NCBI GenBank assembly: GCA_029204225.1
Contig: CM055108.1
Location: forward strand, 396,217-460,216
Reading direction: 5' to 3'
DNA: 64,000 nt
From: Diphasiastrum complanatum
Taxonomy: Eukaryota; Streptophyta; Lycopodiopsida; Lycopodiales; Lycopodiaceae
The position numbers and the translations under genes are program-made. This document shows positions 31,771-41,715 of the stretch, piece by piece. Positions within the stretch are counted from its first letter, which is position 1. Each line of letters begins with the position of its first letter. Below the pieces are notes generated by a model that worked only from the letters and a program-made list of their open reading frames with translations, was not told where the DNA came from and searched no databases.

Positions 31771-33425
31771 GCGACTTGTCACTCTTCACTGTTTACCCCG
31801 CCGTTTTTTTCTCACCTTTTACGATCCATGGTTATTTCAAGGTATTTGAACCCAGTCATAATTCAGGACGCCATCGCTCCACAATTTCGGTATCTTCCGA
31901 TTCAGCTGATGCCAAAAACTTGTTTGATCTTTCGTTATTTTCCTCTTCAGCTGATGCAAAAACCTGTTTGATCTTTAGCTAAAAAGGCCGAGAAATGTAG
32001 AAAATGTCTTGATCGTGCATCGTTTTTACGTCGCGATCGCGAATATCTGTTATCTGAAGTCTGAACTTTGAAGTTATATCGAGTGATTGATGCTCGGCCT
32101 TTACTATCATGAGAGTTGACTTCAATCTAACGTACTCGACGCTATTGCATACAATTACAATTATCTTTTGCTTCAAAAGCAAGCTAGCGGGAACAGCTGG
32201 GGCTATGTTTGGTTCTATTATCGGGAGAACAGGCTTGTCGACACCAATTGTTTGCAATGCAGTGAAGCACTTAGTAATTCAGCGAGCGCTTCCGAAAATA
32301 TGCACTGTGCACAGCATAACGACGTTGGCGCTAGGATCTATGTTGCTGAATCAAATACTGAGGTTCTGGTAGATTGAAAGTTGAAACATTAGTGTCGTTT
32401 CAATAAGTCAGGACAAACTCTTTCTGCTTGCAGCAGTCGTTTGTGCCTGCGCCTGCAATATGACTACAAGCATCCAAGGAAGCTAATTTCCACATTACAT
32501 TCGAGCTTGCGTATCGTAATCTGATTGCTCATGAGAATGCTGCAGATTGTCTAAGCTGATAACTAGAGGTGGCAAATGGGACCTTGTAGTGATCCTCCGT
32601 ATAATCGCAGCTAATCAACCGTCAAAGGATGCCAGGTATGCTGAAATGACTCGTGCTTCTTCTTTTTGTCATCAACTCACGAAGAGGAACATATCGAGTA
32701 TATTCCTGAAATCAGTTTCTGGCTACACTAGATTGTAGCCTGCAGTTTTATAACTTTTCTCGTACAAGCAATTCTATTAGGACTCTGGTTACAAGACTAT
32801 AAACAATTTGCCTAGTAATCACCATACGATGACGTGAATGACACTGCAGATATTCTGGATGAAGTGCATTTGTAGCTCACGATCAGCTCCGTGAGTCAGT
32901 CAAGTGCATAAGCTTGAAAGCGATAACGGTGAGCAACATTATTATGCTATTATGGTTTTCACAGCTACGTCGCGTTTTGAGTTGCCATCATCAAACACCA
33001 TAGTCATTGTTCTCGACACCTAATGCGCAGTATATATCCTTGGATCTGTTGCGTCTTCTATTTCAGAGCAGATGCACATTACAGATTTGGCCATAAGATA
33101 GGTGACTGTAAAATTTGATAGATCTTAAAAATGAAGTAAGGCATGTTTCTTGAAGCAGTCTTTTCTGGCATAGTGCATTGCTTCATCAAAAATGTTCATA
33201 CTGATTTGCATGAAGTGCTTGCTATTCGTGGAATAAGCTTGAGACTAAGGAGATATTGCTGCATTCTCTAAGAGCTAACGCCTGTGGGCATTTTCGATCG
33301 CTTCTATAATGTTATTGGTGATTGCATGTCTGGTTATCCAGAAGCTTTGCATTTTGATGCTTTAAGTTGGTTGAAGGCTGAAGCTGCCTCTGGGCTACTT
33401 TTATGACTTTTTCTTCAATAATTTT
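31771..33425 (+). pseudogene. Decayed coding-like region, identity unknown
   Basis: Several plus-strand segments look like coding sequence with good amino-acid complexity but lie in different frames with stops between them: RHRSTISVSSDSADAKNLFD (about 31870), KKAEKCRKCLDRASFLRRDR (31980), GYVWFYYRENRLVDTNCLQC (32205), ANFHITFELAYRNLIAHENA (32482), EQHYYAIMVFTATSRFELPS (32932) and DRFYNVIGDCMSGYPEALHF (33297). Together they suggest one ancient gene or an unfamiliar mobile-element protein, with no introns obvious. No family is recognised. Confidence 0.35.
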
Positions 33426-33437
33426 GCCTCTTTGGCA

Positions 33438-33628
33438 ACAGTGTCGAGTGTCGGGGTTTTCGCTTGTGAAAAAACCCGAGGAAAAATGCAAACTGTGGTG
33501 ACAAATAGTTCAAATATGCAGACTGTTAGAAAACAGTTCATTTTTCTGCAGGTTGCATTTGAGAGAGTAAAAATCAGAGAAGGAAGAAGGGCTGTTGGGC
33601 TGAGTAGGAGTTAGATTAAATTCCAAAA
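33438..33628 (-). repeat. Truncated 3' LTR of the 33-39 kb copia
   Basis: About 190 bp matching 38860-39052 in the same orientation (shared words include AGGAGTTAGATTAAATTCCA, GAAGGAAGAAGGGCTGTTGG and TTTTTCTGCAGGTTGCATTT). The match ends at about 33438 on the plus strand. Confidence 0.85.
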
Positions 33629-33639
33629 CTCCCCCTTAA

Positions 33640-34250
33640 GCTAACTGCTACGAATCTGAACTGCAATTGAGACTTATCATATCTACTAGGGTAGAATGTT
33701 TATCTCTAGACAATGGCTCTGTCAAAATATCAGTCAACATACTGTCTGTATGACAGTAACTTAGTACAACATCTAGGTTCTGAACTCTCTCTCTAAAAAA
33801 ATGGAACTAAACTTCTATGTGTTTAGTTCTAGCATGAGTACGTAGGTTCATAGATAGAGCTATGCAGCTCTGATTGTCGCATTAGAATATTGTTGGACCA
33901 ATCTATGGGAATTGCAGATCCTGCAGTAGTCTCATTAGCCAAATGATCTTCACTGCTGATGTAGTTGCAACGTATTCTGATTCCGTGGAGGACAATGAAA
34001 TGCATTTCTACTTTCTGTTGTTCCATGAAATGGGTCCTCCTGCAAGGAAACAAATATAACTTGATGTGGATTTTCTGGTATCCACGTCTCTTGCCCAATC
34101 GGAATCTGAATAGGTAGTTAGTGTGAGTGCAGCTTTTGTGTTGCCGTTGTAACTCAAGGCATAGTGCTTTGAGGTTTGAATGTACTTCAGAACTCTTTGC
34201 AGGGCTTTCCAGTGTTGTAGGCCTGGATTGGACATAAATTGCAACAATGT
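33640..34250 (-). pseudogene. Copia RNase H (degenerate)
   Basis: Frames 34247-34008 and 34098-33829 read PGLQHWKALQRVLKYIQTSK, TYSDSDWARDVDTRKSTSSY, ICFLAGGPISWNNRK, then shifted RNase H ending in WSNNILMRQSELHSSIY. The copia pattern D.DWA.D...R.ST.G..F.L...SW.S+KQ is clear. At least one frameshift near 34010. Confidence 0.85.
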
Positions 34251-34990
34251 GCTTATAGCATATGCAAGATCAGGTCATGTGCAGATCATAGAGTACATGA
34301 TAGAACCTATGATTAACTGATAGGGGTACTTGCACATTTCTTGTTGATCTGCCTTCGTTCTAGGGCACATGTCTTTGGATAGCTTGCATCCTGGATCCAT
34401 AGGAGTATCTATGGGTTTGCAATCCTCCATGCCATATCTACGAAGTACGTTGGTTAGGTAAGATTGTTGGCTTATGGTGATGCGCGATCTCTGTGAATCT
34501 CCATACCGAGAAGGTAATGGATTGGGCCTAAATCAGTCATCTCAAACTCTGATGAAAGCAGAGATTTGGTTCTTGTAACAACTGATTTGAATTGTTGATA
34601 ATTAAGGAATCATCAACGTATAATGCTATTATAACATAACTTGACCCTTTACGCTTGAGATATACATTAGAATCTGTAGAACAGGAGGTAAAGTCGTGTT
34701 GCAACAAGAAACAATTTATTCTATCGTACCAGGCCCTCAGAGCTTGCTTCAGACCGTATAATGCCTTATGCAATTTACATACTAGATGCTCCTTGCCTTG
34801 AAGGACATAACCTTCTGGTTGATAGATGAACACATCTTCTTGTATATATCCATGTAGGAATGCCGTCTGGACGTCCATCTGGTGAATGTCCAGATCTTCT
34901 GCAGCAGCTATAGCCAATAGGATACAAATAGACTGATGCTTTACCACTGAACTAAAGGTTTCAGTGTAGTCTATCCCATATACTTGTTCA
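34251..34990 (-). pseudogene. Copia reverse transcriptase (degenerate)
   Basis: The best frame is 34947-34537 (136 codons): IHQMDVQTAFLHGYIQEDVF, PEGYVLQGKEHLVCKLHKAL, YGLKQALRAWYDRIN and catalytic IALYVDDSLI. The YVDD is intact, but the frame ends soon after, and flanking RT is in other frames. Confidence 0.88.
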
Positions 34991-35229
34991 AATCCTTTAA
35001 CCGCCAGTTTAGCTTTCCATTTGGATATTGATCCATCTGGTTTAAGCTTTAGCTTGAAGATCCACTTGGAGTCAATTGGTTTTACACCTGTGGGAGGATT
35101 GACAAGACTCTAGGTCTTGTTCTTCATTAGAGAAAAATACTCAGCATTCATGGCAACCTTCCATTTGTTTGCATCGGGCATTGATTGTGCTTCTGCAACA
35201 GTGGCAGGTTCATCATGACTGATGAACGC

Positions 35230-35995
35230 CTAAGGGGTGAAACGATTAGGTTGCTGTCGTTGTCTTGCAGACCTTCTAACTGCAGGTTTTTGAGTAGACG
35301 ATTCTCCTTGGTGAATGACTGGGATCGTAGCATCTTGTGGTTGAACAATCGCGGGTCTAGGCCCATCGACGGTGAGTAGAGCCGTTGGGATGAACTCCGT
35401 TGTTTGAACAGTCGTAGGTCGTTGCCTATCGATGGAGGATGGAGCTGCTATGGCATGCTCTTGCATTGGCTGCTTCTGTTTGAAATCGTGATAGTTGTCT
35501 TCAAGAAAGACAACGTCGCGACTGACTGAGATCTGGCCCGTAACAACATCGTATACACGATATGCTTTGTGTGATGTTGAATAGCCGATGAAGATGTTTT
35601 TGCAGCTTATTGGGTCCAGCCTCTCCTTTAGATCAGATGGCACTTGTGCATAACAGAGACATCCGAAAACATGTATGTGTTTCAAACTTGGTTTGTAGCC
35701 GTAGTAGGCTTCTAACGGTGTCTTGGAATCAACTGCTTTGGTGATAGAGTAATTTTGCAGATAGCAGGCCGTAGAGATTGCTTCTGCCCAAAAGGTTTGA
35801 GGCAAATGCGCATTGACTGTCATGGATTGTGCAGATTCCAGCAATGTGCGGTTCTTCCGTTCAGCTACTCCACTCTGTTGTGGAATATAGCTCGTGGTAA
35901 ACTGATGGTGCACGCCACATGAAGATAGGTAGTCCTTCATATCATTTGAAAAGTACTCTCCCCTTGAATCAGACCGTAGGGCTTGATTCTCTAAC
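35230..35995 (-). pseudogene. Copia integrase core and C-terminal region
   Basis: Catalytic D in LRSDSRGEYFSND (35988-35950) and E in SGVAERKNRTLLESAQS, followed by FWAEAISTACYLQNYSITKA, HVFGCLCYAQVPSDLKERLD, FIGYSTSHKAYRVYD and SRDVVFLED. The open frame 35940-35230 is 236 codons and ends in a basic tail (RRSARQRQQPNRFTP). The upstream part with the first D (TLIDDYARFT) is in another frame. Confidence 0.88.
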
Positions 35996-36159
35996 CAGTC
36001 TGATTTTTAGCATATTGCTTGAATTCTTTGAAGCTATTGAAGGCTTCTGACTTGTTCTTTATGAACATGACTATGGTAAATCGGGCGTAGTCATCAATTA
36101 ATGTAATAAATTATAGAGCTTGTCCTAATGAAGGTATGCTCATAGGACCACATAAGTCA

Positions 36160-36692
36160 CTATGTATCAGTGACAAAATGGACTTTGCCCTTTTGGCTTG
36201 TCCTCTTGGAAATAGAAACAACGTTTATATACATGTCCTTGACCATTTTGTTATGATGCATATACAAGATTGAACGCATGTTTAGATGATCTAATCTTTG
36301 ATGCCATAGAATAGCATCTGAACAGCTAATAGAAAGTGAAAAATCGTGACTCAATATATGCAAATTTCTTTCTCTGGAAGCAAAGAGGATTTTTTTTGAA
36401 TTCTCATAGTACATCGACTGGCAGTGAACATGGCTCTATAGCCTTGATCTGTGATCTTGCTAATAGACAATAGGTTCTTAGCTAACTTGGGTACATAAAG
36501 TACACCATTAAGCTGCCTAGTGATGCCATCAGAGAATGGTAGTCGAATAGAGCCTTGGCCTTCGACTTGATGTGAACTGGAGTCACCAAAGAAGATATAC
36601 CTTGATTCTGTAGCTGTGAGTGTAGCGAAGAGGTCTTTGCATGGCGTCATATGTTGAGAAGCACCTTAATCGAGATACCATTGATAAACATC
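36160..36692 (-). pseudogene. Copia protease and pre-integrase zinc region
   Basis: Around 36690-36645 the frame reads WYLD*GASQHMTP, the protease active site D-S-G-A with the Ser codon replaced by TAA (36666-36668). The frame 36650-36351 continues as protease (GVLYVPKLAKNLLSISKITD). The frame 36414-36160 gives LWHQRLDHLNMRSILYMHHN, the start of the zinc region, whose Cys pair is not recognisable. Confidence 0.85.
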
Positions 36693-36798
36693 TCTACTGG
36701 GTTGATCGTGTACCATCAGCGTTTTATCATCATCTTGGGAACCTATGATTGTGTCAAAGTTGCCTTCTTGCTGCTGCTGCATCTTCTTCCTTGCTTCA

Positions 36799-37571
36799 TT
36801 ATGTTTGAGGATATGACAGTCTTTGATGTCGTGGTTGGTTCTTTTGTAGTATCTGCAAAATAGCTTGGTCTTGGATGATGATTGACTGTGCTGCTGCTGC
36901 TAGCTGTTGTGCTTTTGTCTTCTTATCCTTGAAGCCTTTCTTCTTCTTGGACTGCTGCTTGTTTGAGTAGAGTGCCATGGATTTGGTACTCGTTGTTGTA
37001 GACAAGCTTTTCCTCCTAGCTTTTTCCTGCAACAGACTTGCTGTCAACTTTTGGAGAGACAGCGCATGAGTATTGCTAAGAAGCAGCACTAAATTATCGT
37101 AGGAGGATGGAAGATTGGCAAGAAGAGAGATGGTAGAGTCTTCTTATGAGATAGGCGAACCTATTGCAGCCAGTTGGTTGAGCAACTGTTTGAACTCATT
37201 TAGATGGTCGCTTATTGAGGTGCCTTCACTCATTCTGAGTGTCAGTACCTTCTTCCTCAAGAAGAGGTGAGTGAAAACATCTGAGGTCTCGTAAATGCTT
37301 GTAAGTGTATCCCATGCTTCTTTGGAGGTGGTGCAATTGGGTACATGACCGATTTGAGTGTCTTTCAGGTTTCAGAGATACAATGGCAAGAGCCTTGCCA
37401 TCCTTTGCTTCCCAAGCTGGAAGTTGTTCTGCCAGTCTGGCTATGGAACCGTTGACGTATCCCCATAACTCTTTTTCGATCAGGATCATCCTCATTTTGA
37501 ACTTCCACATGTGGAAGTCGTTTCCGTTGAATTTGTTGATCAAGCGGATCTCTGAGGTTGAACCTTCCATT
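36799..37571 (-). pseudogene. Copia gag (degenerate)
   Basis: ATG at 37571 starts MEGSTSEIRLINKFNGNDFH then MWKFKMRMILIEKELWGYVN. Later segments are frameshifted. The zinc knuckle region (about 36861-36811) reads CRYYKRTNHDIKDC, so the second Cys of CCHC has become Tyr. Lys-rich KKKKGFKDKK precedes it. Confidence 0.85.
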
Positions 37572-37682
37572 GTAATCAAGTAGAAGAGATAAAAACACAA
37601 ACTAAATGAATCAGCTCTATAGAATCAAAACGTATTAAGTTCTATTATAATTCCTAGGCTCTGGTGATCCAATAAACCTGTG

Positions 37683-37758
37683 GCTCTATTACCAATCTGT
37701 GGGCTCTAATACCACTCTGTGGGATCGGATGGAATGTGAATTATCAGCTCTAATACCA
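37683..37758 (-). promoter_or_regulatory. Three iterated primer-site-like sequences
   Basis: On the minus strand TGGTATTAGAGC occurs at 37758-37747 and 37714-37703, and TGGTAATAGAGC at 37694-37683. Each is a one- or two-base variant of the initiator tRNA-Met primer site. CCCACAGA precedes the second and third. Which one marks the LTR end is unclear. Confidence 0.65.
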
Positions 37759-38202
37759 CTTCGGTTGACGTTTGGATTGATGTCAACTAAAGAAACAAAG
37801 AATTCTTGAAGACAGCAGGATCGTAGATTACTTAGAGAATGGATTTTATGAGCTGTTCTTTGCGTTGAATCAGATTATCAGTGGAGTCGTCGTAGACTGC
37901 TGTGAAGAGAGATTGCGAAAACGATTAGGCGTCTGAGACATCCATGCAATCCTCTATTACTGATGATCTGGTATGAAGAGAATATAGAATCAATTTAGGC
38001 GTCGGAGACAGCCATACAATTCTCTGATAATAGTGTTTGTGTAAGAGGAGTGAGAGTTATCATTCAACAAGAATGCAAAAGGATATAGAACAATAGCGAG
38101 TCTGTATAATGAAGTTGTAAACACAACGATCAGATCACAATACAATCGCGCTAATAAGTGCGTGATCCTACTTACAGATTCAAGACAATTGCTATGTTCT
38201 GA

Positions 38203-38205
<3 letters not shown>

Positions 38206-38273
<68 letters not shown>
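38206..38273. repeat. (AT)n microsatellite
   Basis: About 34 AT units within the presumed 5' LTR. Confidence 0.9.
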
Positions 38274-38276
<3 letters not shown>

Positions 38277-38589
38277 ATGATCACTAACTCTAAGGAGTCA
38301 GCTACTGTAAGACCTGTTTTGGTCGTTTGATCTCTGACGGATAACTTATGATGACATTTACAAATGACTTGATGTATCTGATCTGATTGTTCGCTACTTT
38401 GTCTTCAATCACTCATTTACATTTATAGCAGTTGGAAGATCTTGCATTATTCTAACTTTACATTTACAAGGTTACTTAACAGTTGATTAACTACCTAATT
38501 AGACAATTGTTATTGGAGCCTAAAGACGTAGACAGTCTGTACATGGAATACTGTGTGTGTGCAGAGTGTTGCCTGTGTAACATCCCATG

Positions 38590-38780
38590 TAAATCTGTAG
38601 TGTCGCCTGTCAGAAACTACGAGGAAAAATGCAGTGTCGCATTTTTCGCATTTTTTGCCTGTCAGAAGCTGCATGTAAAAATGTAGTGTCGCATTTTGCC
38701 CTAATTGTCGCCTGTCAAAACCTGCATGTAAAAATGCATTGTCGCATTTTTTGCATTTTTCGCAAAAAGTGTCGCTTTTC
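38590..38780 (-). repeat. Tandem TGTCGC...CTGTCAGAA repeats in U3
   Basis: Three to four imperfect units of about 45-55 bp. Landmarks are AGTGTCGC, GCCTGTCAGAARCTGCATGT and AAAAATGYA. A diverged relative, TCGCCTGTGGAAAAACCCGA, recurs at 38890 and in the 3' LTR at 33462. Confidence 0.7.
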
Positions 38781-39052
38781 TGGAAGTGCCTAAATGGCCA
38801 AAAAACAACTTTATAAGTGTCGCTAAACACTTAGTTGCTCAGGAAGGTAGGAAAAATAGCGACAGTGTTGAGTGTCAGGTTTTTCGCCTGTGGAAAAACC
38901 CGAGTAAAAATGTAGACTTTGGCAACAATTAGTTCAAATATGCAGATTGTTAAAAAACATTTCATTTTTTTGCAGGTTGCATTTGAGAGAGTAGAAATCA
39001 GAGAAGGAAGAAGGGCTGTTGGGATGAGTAGGAGTTAGATTAAATTCCAACA

Positions 39053-39643
39053 ACCCCTTCCCAATACAATTATTGTGAGCCTGTTAGGCCTGTTGCTGAG
39101 CCATAATTGGATGACCATTGAATTAGGTGTAAAATTCGTTAATAAGGTGGTGAGGAAGACCTCTTTTTTTTACGGGTCTCATTTATGCATCTTCACGGGT
39201 CGTATTCTCTCTTTTGAAATCTCTTTACGACCCTTTTATGAGCACAATGTTCCTTAATTTTTTTATGGACTTTAGACCTCATAATAGTATGCCAAAAAAA
39301 GATAGGTGAGTTCACCATCAAATTTCATAATATGGAAAAAAGCAAGGTGGATCACTTACAAAGTTAATCATATGTTTCAAAGCTCATAATGTGATATTTT
39401 TTTTTTTGGGCAACTTTGTATTCATGGACTCCCTCGATCTTATAATTTCATGAGGTAGGATAACCTTTGCAAAATCTAATCATCTTCAAGAGCATGAAGA
39501 AATCTTTGAGGAAATCCTTTGTCAATGTTAGATAACATGCTTCAATGTCATGTGATGGTTTGGAGAAAATTTACTCCTGATGTGTCGGGAGATGGTCTTT
39601 CTAGTAGTAACCTTTATGGGGGTAAGGATCATTTGAACAGTTA
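39053..39643. other. Unassigned AT-rich DNA
   Basis: No gene or repeat family recognised between the copia 5' LTR and the MITE at 39652. Confidence 0.35.
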
Positions 39644-39651
39644 CATTGAGC

Positions 39652-40181
39652 CAAAGATGCATGTTTCGTTCTAGATTGTGATTTCGAACACGTTCTGGAT
39701 CACGATCCGAAACACAATCTGGGAATTCCCATTAGGGTTTCCTTGATTTTTTTTTTTTTACATTTTCCAATATGGGTATCATGTGAAAGGATATCCAAAA
39801 AGCAATTATTATGCAATTTTGTTGCTTGGTTTCAGATGGTTGTAGATGGCTGCATCATAAAAAATTTGGACATCACAAATTTGCAAATATTTGCTTTTTC
39901 TGCATTCACATTTCCATGCTACATTCATCAGAAATCTGGACATTAGCAGATCTACAAACCTTTGGCATAAGAAAGACAAAATCAGATATTCATTTCAAAA
40001 TTTGATATTTGTTTCAATAGCCAAAGCAGTGGATTTGGACATCTAATTAACAATTTGCAATTTTTTTTGCGATCCGGGACCACATTTCTGCTCTTGGATC
40101 ATTGGCGATCCGGATCGCATGATCTGGATTGTACGATCCAGATGGTTTTTGTAGTGGAGATCGTGATCCGTTGCAACTCTG
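39652..40181 (+). mobile_element. hAT-like MITE rich in GATCCGGATC words
   Basis: 530 bp flanked by a perfect 8-bp direct repeat CATTGAGC (39644-39651 and 40182-40189). The ends form an imperfect inverted repeat: CAAAGATGCATG at the left, and CAGAGTTGCAAC reading in from the right. An 8-bp TSD with ends starting CA is typical of hAT transposons. There is no transposase frame. GATCC/GGATC/CGATCC words are iterated at 39690-39715 and 40075-40165, with a T run at 39749-39762. Confidence 0.7.
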
Positions 40182-40559
40182 CATTGAGCTTGCAAGTGTT
40201 AGACGTAACTTAAAAAATCACTCTAGAAATACAATTCCCCTACACAAAGGTTGAGCAAACATTTTCTTCACTCATTTCCAAAATGAACATAAGATGTAAA
40301 ATAGCTTCAAGCATTATCTTATTCGATAAATTGGTATAGTGAATTGGTAAACTTTTCAACTAGTAGTAGAAGTTGTTCAACGTTCATATTAACTAAATAA
40401 AATAAGTACGTTAGTGCTAACCTATAGAACTAAAACAAAGTCAAGTGTTACGTACCCATAAGGACATGTAACAGCTAACTTGAGGTGATGGTCTTGTTAT
40501 GTGAGACGAAGCGTTGTTCTATAGCTACATATCCTTTGGTTGCTATTTGTCGATGTCCT

Positions 40560-40916
40560 ATTGGGGCAGGCAATTCCTTGTTATGGACATGCGATAGAGC
40601 TCGTAGTTGATGGTTGATGGTTAAGATGTGACCATGTTGGGTGGAAGTGACCCCACCTGTACTATGCATAGAAAGGTGGATTTCCATAAGTTGGGTATTC
40701 ATTCACGTTTTGAGGATGGAGGGCTTTTCCAACATGTGGTCAGGTTCGGATGGCATCTTAGCCTCAAGATGAAGTTATGAGAGGTTTGAAGGTAGGATGC
40801 GGTGGTATGGGATGCCATAGTCTAATAGAGATTGAGCATGCTTGATGGTGGTCTACAGTTCAAGTGCACGGGGTTGTGAGATGACAGTGTCTCTATGGAT
40901 GGGTAGTTACATAGCG
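40560..40916 (+). repeat. Remnant LTR related to the 29.1-kb gypsy LTR
   Basis: Aligns with 29300-29565: TGTACTATGCATAGAAAGGTGG against TGTACTATGCCTATATAGTGG (the TATA box has decayed), GGTGGTATGGGATGCCA in both, then CAGTGCATGGGGG/CAAGTGCACGGGG and CTATGGATGGGYRG. No gypsy coding sequence adjoins it. The hAT-like MITE at 40917 interrupts it. Confidence 0.7.
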
Positions 40917-41142
40917 CAAGGTTACCGGCCAATTCGACCGATTCAAACTGATTCGAATAGGCCAGGTTGGTTCGAATCAAAAAATGGTTCGAACCCTGAT
41001 ATTTTTTTTTTTCAAAACGTTTTTTTGGCTTTTTTGGTTTTTTTTTTTTCCAACTGGATTTTAGTTTGAACAGGCTCCGAATGTTTCAAACGATTTGAAC
41101 CGCGGTTCAAGGTTCAAACTGAAGAGGATATATGCAACACTG
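40917..41142 (+). mobile_element. hAT-like MITE of the GGTTCGAACC type, copy 1
   Basis: 226 bp, colinear with the element at 52568: starts CAAGGTTACC, has a long T-rich centre (41002-41050), and ends TATGCAACACTG. GGTTCGAACC, GGTTCGAATC and TTTGAACCGCGGTTCAA words are iterated. No clear 8-bp duplication remains. It lies inside an LTR remnant. Confidence 0.6.
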
Positions 41143-41715
41143 CCTTTAGAATTCGTTTCGGTCACTATTAGCATCTCGTGATGCCATTCTGGCTGACAAA
41201 TGTCTTAACTACATTCATTATGATGATGGGTGATGTGCTTATTGTAGGCCTAGCGATGTGCAACAATCAGGAATGCTAGGAAACATGAAGCATACATAGA
41301 GCATCCTTATAAACAATAGCTAGATTGGACACACGTGCCATATGTGCAACAACAAGGTCAAGAGCCCACGGAATCCATAAGGCCCATGAATCTAAAGTAG
41401 CAACATCGCAAGGTACCCTCAATGGCCATGAATATATAATGTCATCATGACAAGGGATTTGTAATGCCCATGAGGCCAATTATATACTAGAAATAGCCCC
41501 TAACTAGTATACCTTTAGGTATTGGGGTAGTTACCATTAAGGGGATGTCCTTATCGGACCCAGGTACCCTCAAATGCCCTAATCTTTAGAAGGTTCCACT
41601 AAGGGCCTCTAGATAGTATATGTTTAGGGTTATCATTTAGAAGTTAGCCATTCATTGATTATTTAGCTTGTTGGTATTGCTTGGGATTTTCATGGCAGAA
41701 CCCTTTGCTATTGCT
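41143..41715. other. Unassigned DNA, possibly the upstream part of a small LTR element
   Basis: No gene seen. It precedes a segment that is repeated downstream and ends at a primer site. Confidence 0.35.

Larger units (their letters stand above)
33438..39052 (-). mobile_element. Degenerate near-complete Ty1/copia element
   Basis: Minus strand. The 5' LTR starts at 39052 (TGTTGGAATTTAATC), with primer-site-like sequences near 37758-37683, then gag, protease, integrase, RT, RNase H, a purine tract (complement at 33629-33640) and a 3' LTR start at 33628 that keeps only about 190 bp before unrelated DNA. Every domain can be traced, but frames are broken repeatedly. The LTR start has become TTTTGG in the 3' copy. 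No TSD is recoverable because the 3' LTR is truncated. Confidence 0.88.
37759..39052 (-). repeat. 5' LTR of the 33-39 kb copia (limits approximate)
   Basis: The right edge is secure (TGTTGG complement at 39052, matching the 3' LTR start). The left edge is placed next to the first primer-site-like sequence, giving about 1.29 kb. It contains an (AT)n tract and a tandem TGTCGC repeat. Confidence 0.6.

Noticed and set aside
40842-41069. Frames through the GGTTCGAACC elements (40842-41069 plus, 52573-52812 minus)
   Set aside because: They follow the MITE repeats; there is no similarity beyond the repeat words.
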